43,261 nt of DNA from Fimenecus sp045593555 (lineage in GTDB: Bacteria > Bacillota > Clostridia > Oscillospirales > Acutalibacteraceae): assembly GCA_045593555.1 (NCBI GenBank), contig JAZNWU010000011.1, positions 1 to 43,261 of the forward strand. Direction: 5' to 3'. The position numbers and the translations under genes were made by a program. Shown in pieces: positions 41,471 to 43,261 of the stretch. Position 1 is the stretch's first letter. The number at the start of each line of letters is the position of its first letter. The notes under the pieces are model-generated. The model made no database searches. It had not been told where the DNA came from and was given only the letters and a program-made list of their open reading frames with translations.

Positions 41471-41547
41471 AATCTTTCTCCCAAAATAAAAATATGGTGG
41501 AATTGTATCATACATTCTACCATATAATTATAAAAATATCAAATTTT

Positions 41548-42198
41548 TCATCCTGTCAGCTCTTTTCTCATCTGACTCAGGATGATTTTTTCTTTACGGG
41601 ATACCTGCACCTGTGATATTCCGAGAATTTCTGCAGTTTTGCTTTGAGTAAGTCCGTTGTAAAATCGCAGGATTATAAGTTGTCTGTCGTTTGGTGATAA
41701 ACATTTAAGAGCTTCATGTACTGAAAGTCTGTTGTCGATTGGTGTGTATTCGTCTTCAGCGGGTATATCAATCTGGTTTTCATCATCATTTTCAGCGGTC
41801 AGGGACTTTACAGGCTGAAGCACACAAATAAGCTGTGCAGTTTCGTAAAGAGAAAGATTCATAATTTCAGAAAGCTCGGAAACAGTAGGCTCAACACCGT
41901 TTTCCTTTTCAAAATTCTCTTTGATAACAGCCAGTTCACGCGCCTTTGCCTTAAGGCTTCTGCTGATTTTTATTGCTCCGTCATCACGAAAAATTCGTCT
42001 TATTTCACCTAAAATTGATGGCACAGCATAGGTGGAAAAGGCAAATCCCAAATCTTCACGGAATCCGTCAGCAGCCTTGATAAGTCCCACACAACCGGCT
42101 GAATACAAATCATCGTATTCAACGCCCTTGCCGATAAATCTTGAAGCACAGCTTCCCACAAGTCCTAAATTATTAAGTATCAGTTCATCTCTTGTCAT
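41548..42198 (-). CDS. sigF: Sporulation sigma factor F
   Basis: 216 residues. Region 2 (YDDLYSAGCVGLIKAADGF, FSTYAVPSILGEIRRIF) and region 4 (LSPNDRQLIILRFYNGLTQ, ISQVQVSRKEK) are clear. As the third gene after spoIIAA and spoIIAB it is SigF, which starts forespore-specific transcription. It is somewhat shorter than the Bacillus protein. The ATG overlaps the spoIIAB stop. Confidence 0.93.
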   Translation of the reverse strand: MTRDELILNNLGLVGSCASRFIGKGVEYDDLYSAGCVGLIKAADGFREDLGFAFSTYAVPSILGEIRRIFRDDGAIKISRSLKAKARELAVIKENFEKENGVEPTVSELSEIMNLSLYETAQLICVLQPVKSLTAENDDENQIDIPAEDEYTPIDNRLSVHEALKCLSPNDRQLIILRFYNGLTQSKTAEILGISQVQVSRKEKIILSQMRKELTG

Positions 42199-42626
42199 TT
42201 TACTCGACCGTTGATTTTTTTATACAAGGTGACGCAAGTGCCTGAATTTACCTTTGAACGAACAACTATCTTGTCCATAAAGCTTTCCATAACGGAAAAG
42301 CCAAGTCCTGCACGGTCACCACCGAGAGTTGTGAAAAGTGGCTCACGAGCCTTTTTTATGTCACTGATTCCGCAACCTTTATCACGAATTGAGATTACAA
42401 CATTGTTGTTATCATAGATTTTTACAGTTATGTAAATCTTGCCGAGAGAATTTTTGTATCCATGAACAATACAGTTTGTAACAGCCTCACTTACAGCAGT
42501 TTTTATGTCGTTGATTTCCTCAACCGTTGGGTCAAGCTGTGCCGTAAAAGCAGCAACGACTGCTCTTGAAAAACCTTCATTGACAGAACGACTGTCAATT
42601 GTCATTCGAAATTCGTTTGCCACCAT
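42195..42626 (-). CDS. spoIIAB: Anti-sigma F factor / serine kinase
   Basis: 143 residues, a GHKL-type kinase: N box (EAVTNCIVHGY), G1 (IRDKGCGI) and G2 (GGDRAGLGFSVM). It binds and holds SigF and phosphorylates SpoIIAA. GGAGGAAG precedes the ATG, which lies inside the end of spoIIAA. Confidence 0.93.
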   Translation of the reverse strand: MVANEFRMTIDSRSVNEGFSRAVVAAFTAQLDPTVEEINDIKTAVSEAVTNCIVHGYKNSLGKIYITVKIYDNNNVVISIRDKGCGISDIKKAREPLFTTLGGDRAGLGFSVMESFMDKIVVRSKVNSGTCVTLYKKINGRVK

Positions 42627-42945
42627 TTTTACTTCCTCCTTTTTTTATCGTTGCAATTCTGTCAAGTCCTGCAAGTCGCATAACCTTGTACGAATTGCTT
42701 GAAAGACCAGTAACTTCAAGGTCACCACCCAGTTCGTTCAGTATCTTGTATCTTCCCATAACAAGACCAATTCCCGAACTGTCCATAAATGTCACATCTG
42801 AAAAATCCAGAACAACTGTTTTTGGTCTGCAATTTTCAATTTTTTCGTCAATGTGAAGTCTGCTTGGTAATGCAGTATGATGGTCGATTTCGCCACTTAA
42901 CTGACAGTAGAGAATTTCATCCTGAAAATCAATCTGTACACTCAT
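42595..42945 (-). CDS. spoIIAA: Anti-anti-sigma factor
   Basis: 116 residues of the STAS type. The DSSGIGLVMGRY segment carries the serine (first Ser after DS) phosphorylated by SpoIIAB. Unphosphorylated it frees SigF. The C-terminal tail (GGSKNGGKRISNDN) is longer than usual and overlaps spoIIAB by 32 bases. GGAGGTT precedes the ATG. The 90 bases upstream hold AT-rich DNA where a SigH/Spo0A promoter is expected, but I cannot place it with confidence. Confidence 0.93.
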   Translation of the reverse strand: MSVQIDFQDEILYCQLSGEIDHHTALPSRLHIDEKIENCRPKTVVLDFSDVTFMDSSGIGLVMGRYKILNELGGDLEVTGLSSNSYKVMRLAGLDRIATIKKGGSKNGGKRISNDN

Positions 42946-43037
42946 TTTTAAACCTCCATTATTTTAATTTTTTCTTATTGTCATTATTCTATTCTTTTGA
43001 TTTCAAAAATAATGTCATAATAAGTAATCTGCAGTTT

Positions 43038-43261
43038 AAATTATAATTTGTCGGGGAATTGCCTTCCCCTTGAGGGGAAGGTGTCAGCGCAGGTGACGGA
43101 TGAGGTGGAAACGTTGTTTAACATTAATAATTAACGGTTGCTAACGCAACCTACACCTCATCAGTCTGCTTCGCAGACAGCTTATTACTCGCCTGTCGGC
43201 TCAGACAGTGCTTCTGCTTCGCAGAGGTGTCCACCGGACACCCGCACCCTCAAGGAGAAGC
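43038..43261. repeat. Intergenic inverted-repeat element at right edge
   Basis: Begins with an inverted copy of the 18-bp AT-rich motif (43038-43055), then a CCTTCCCC...GGGGAAGG hairpin and GTGTCAGCGCAGGTGACGGATGAGG, a sequence seen as a dispersed MITE-like repeat in gut Clostridia. Other inverted segments follow (TCTGCTTCGCAGA-type hairpins, 43,161-43,228), and CTCAAGG near the edge may mark its other end. No gene. Confidence 0.65.

Overview
The window looks like the chromosome of a low-GC, spore-forming Clostridia-type Firmicute (an Oscillospirales/Ruminococcaceae-like gut bacterium is my guess) carrying most of an integrated siphophage. The host call rests on a spoIIAA-spoIIAB-sigF operon at the right end, strong GGAGG ribosome sites and AT-rich intergenic DNA. 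Positions 1 to about 28,443 are prophage; 28,444 to 43,261 are host chromosome.

Prophage, read right to left on the minus strand. The right end is a 3' fragment of a tRNA-Lys(UUU) gene (the att site, about 28,397-28,443), followed inward by a possible lysogenic-conversion gene, a tyrosine integrase (+), two more membrane-associated accessory genes (+), and a cI/cro-type switch at 23.6-24.4 kb. The cro-like gene opens a long leftward early operon: small genes, a diversity-generating retroelement (DGR, 19.98-22.74 kb), a replisome organiser, small Cys-rich proteins, a Rad52-type annealing protein, NinB-like, RHH, HNH, SSB and RusA genes, then a repeat-rich cytosine methyltransferase and a sigma-like late regulator. 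An A118-like morphogenesis module follows (terminase, portal, minor capsid, scaffold, capsid, connectors, tail tube, chaperones) and runs off the left edge inside the tape measure gene. Lysis genes, tail fibres and the other att site would lie beyond position 1.

The strongest discovery is the DGR: two tandem target genes with 75-bp variable repeats, an Avd-like accessory gene, a template repeat (TR) and a YMDD reverse transcriptase (RT). Aligned base by base, the repeats differ from the TR at 11 and 8 positions, and all 19 are adenines in the TR coding strand. The cassette sits in the early operon rather than next to tail-fibre genes. The RT is ATGA-coupled to a small two-helix membrane protein. 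The TR is bracketed by a perfect 12-bp inverted repeat that ends just before the RT start.

A second notable find is a LexA/DinR-type SOS box with a near-consensus promoter. It drives a 42-codon ORF that converges on and overlaps the 3' end of cI. The CI-like protein has no room for a self-cleavage domain, so this is a candidate SOS-induced antirepressor.

Host flank: a GH4 alpha-galactosidase-type gene, an FAD oxidoreductase-Rieske fusion, SGNH and alpha/beta hydrolases with a divergent XRE regulator, a DtxR/MntR-like regulator followed by two overlapping flavoprotein genes, a PASTA pseudokinase with a zinc ribbon, a large DUF5696-like lipoprotein, and the sporulation sigma-F operon. Several intergenic inverted-repeat elements punctuate this part. 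Family names come from recognising sequence motifs by eye; no database search was run.
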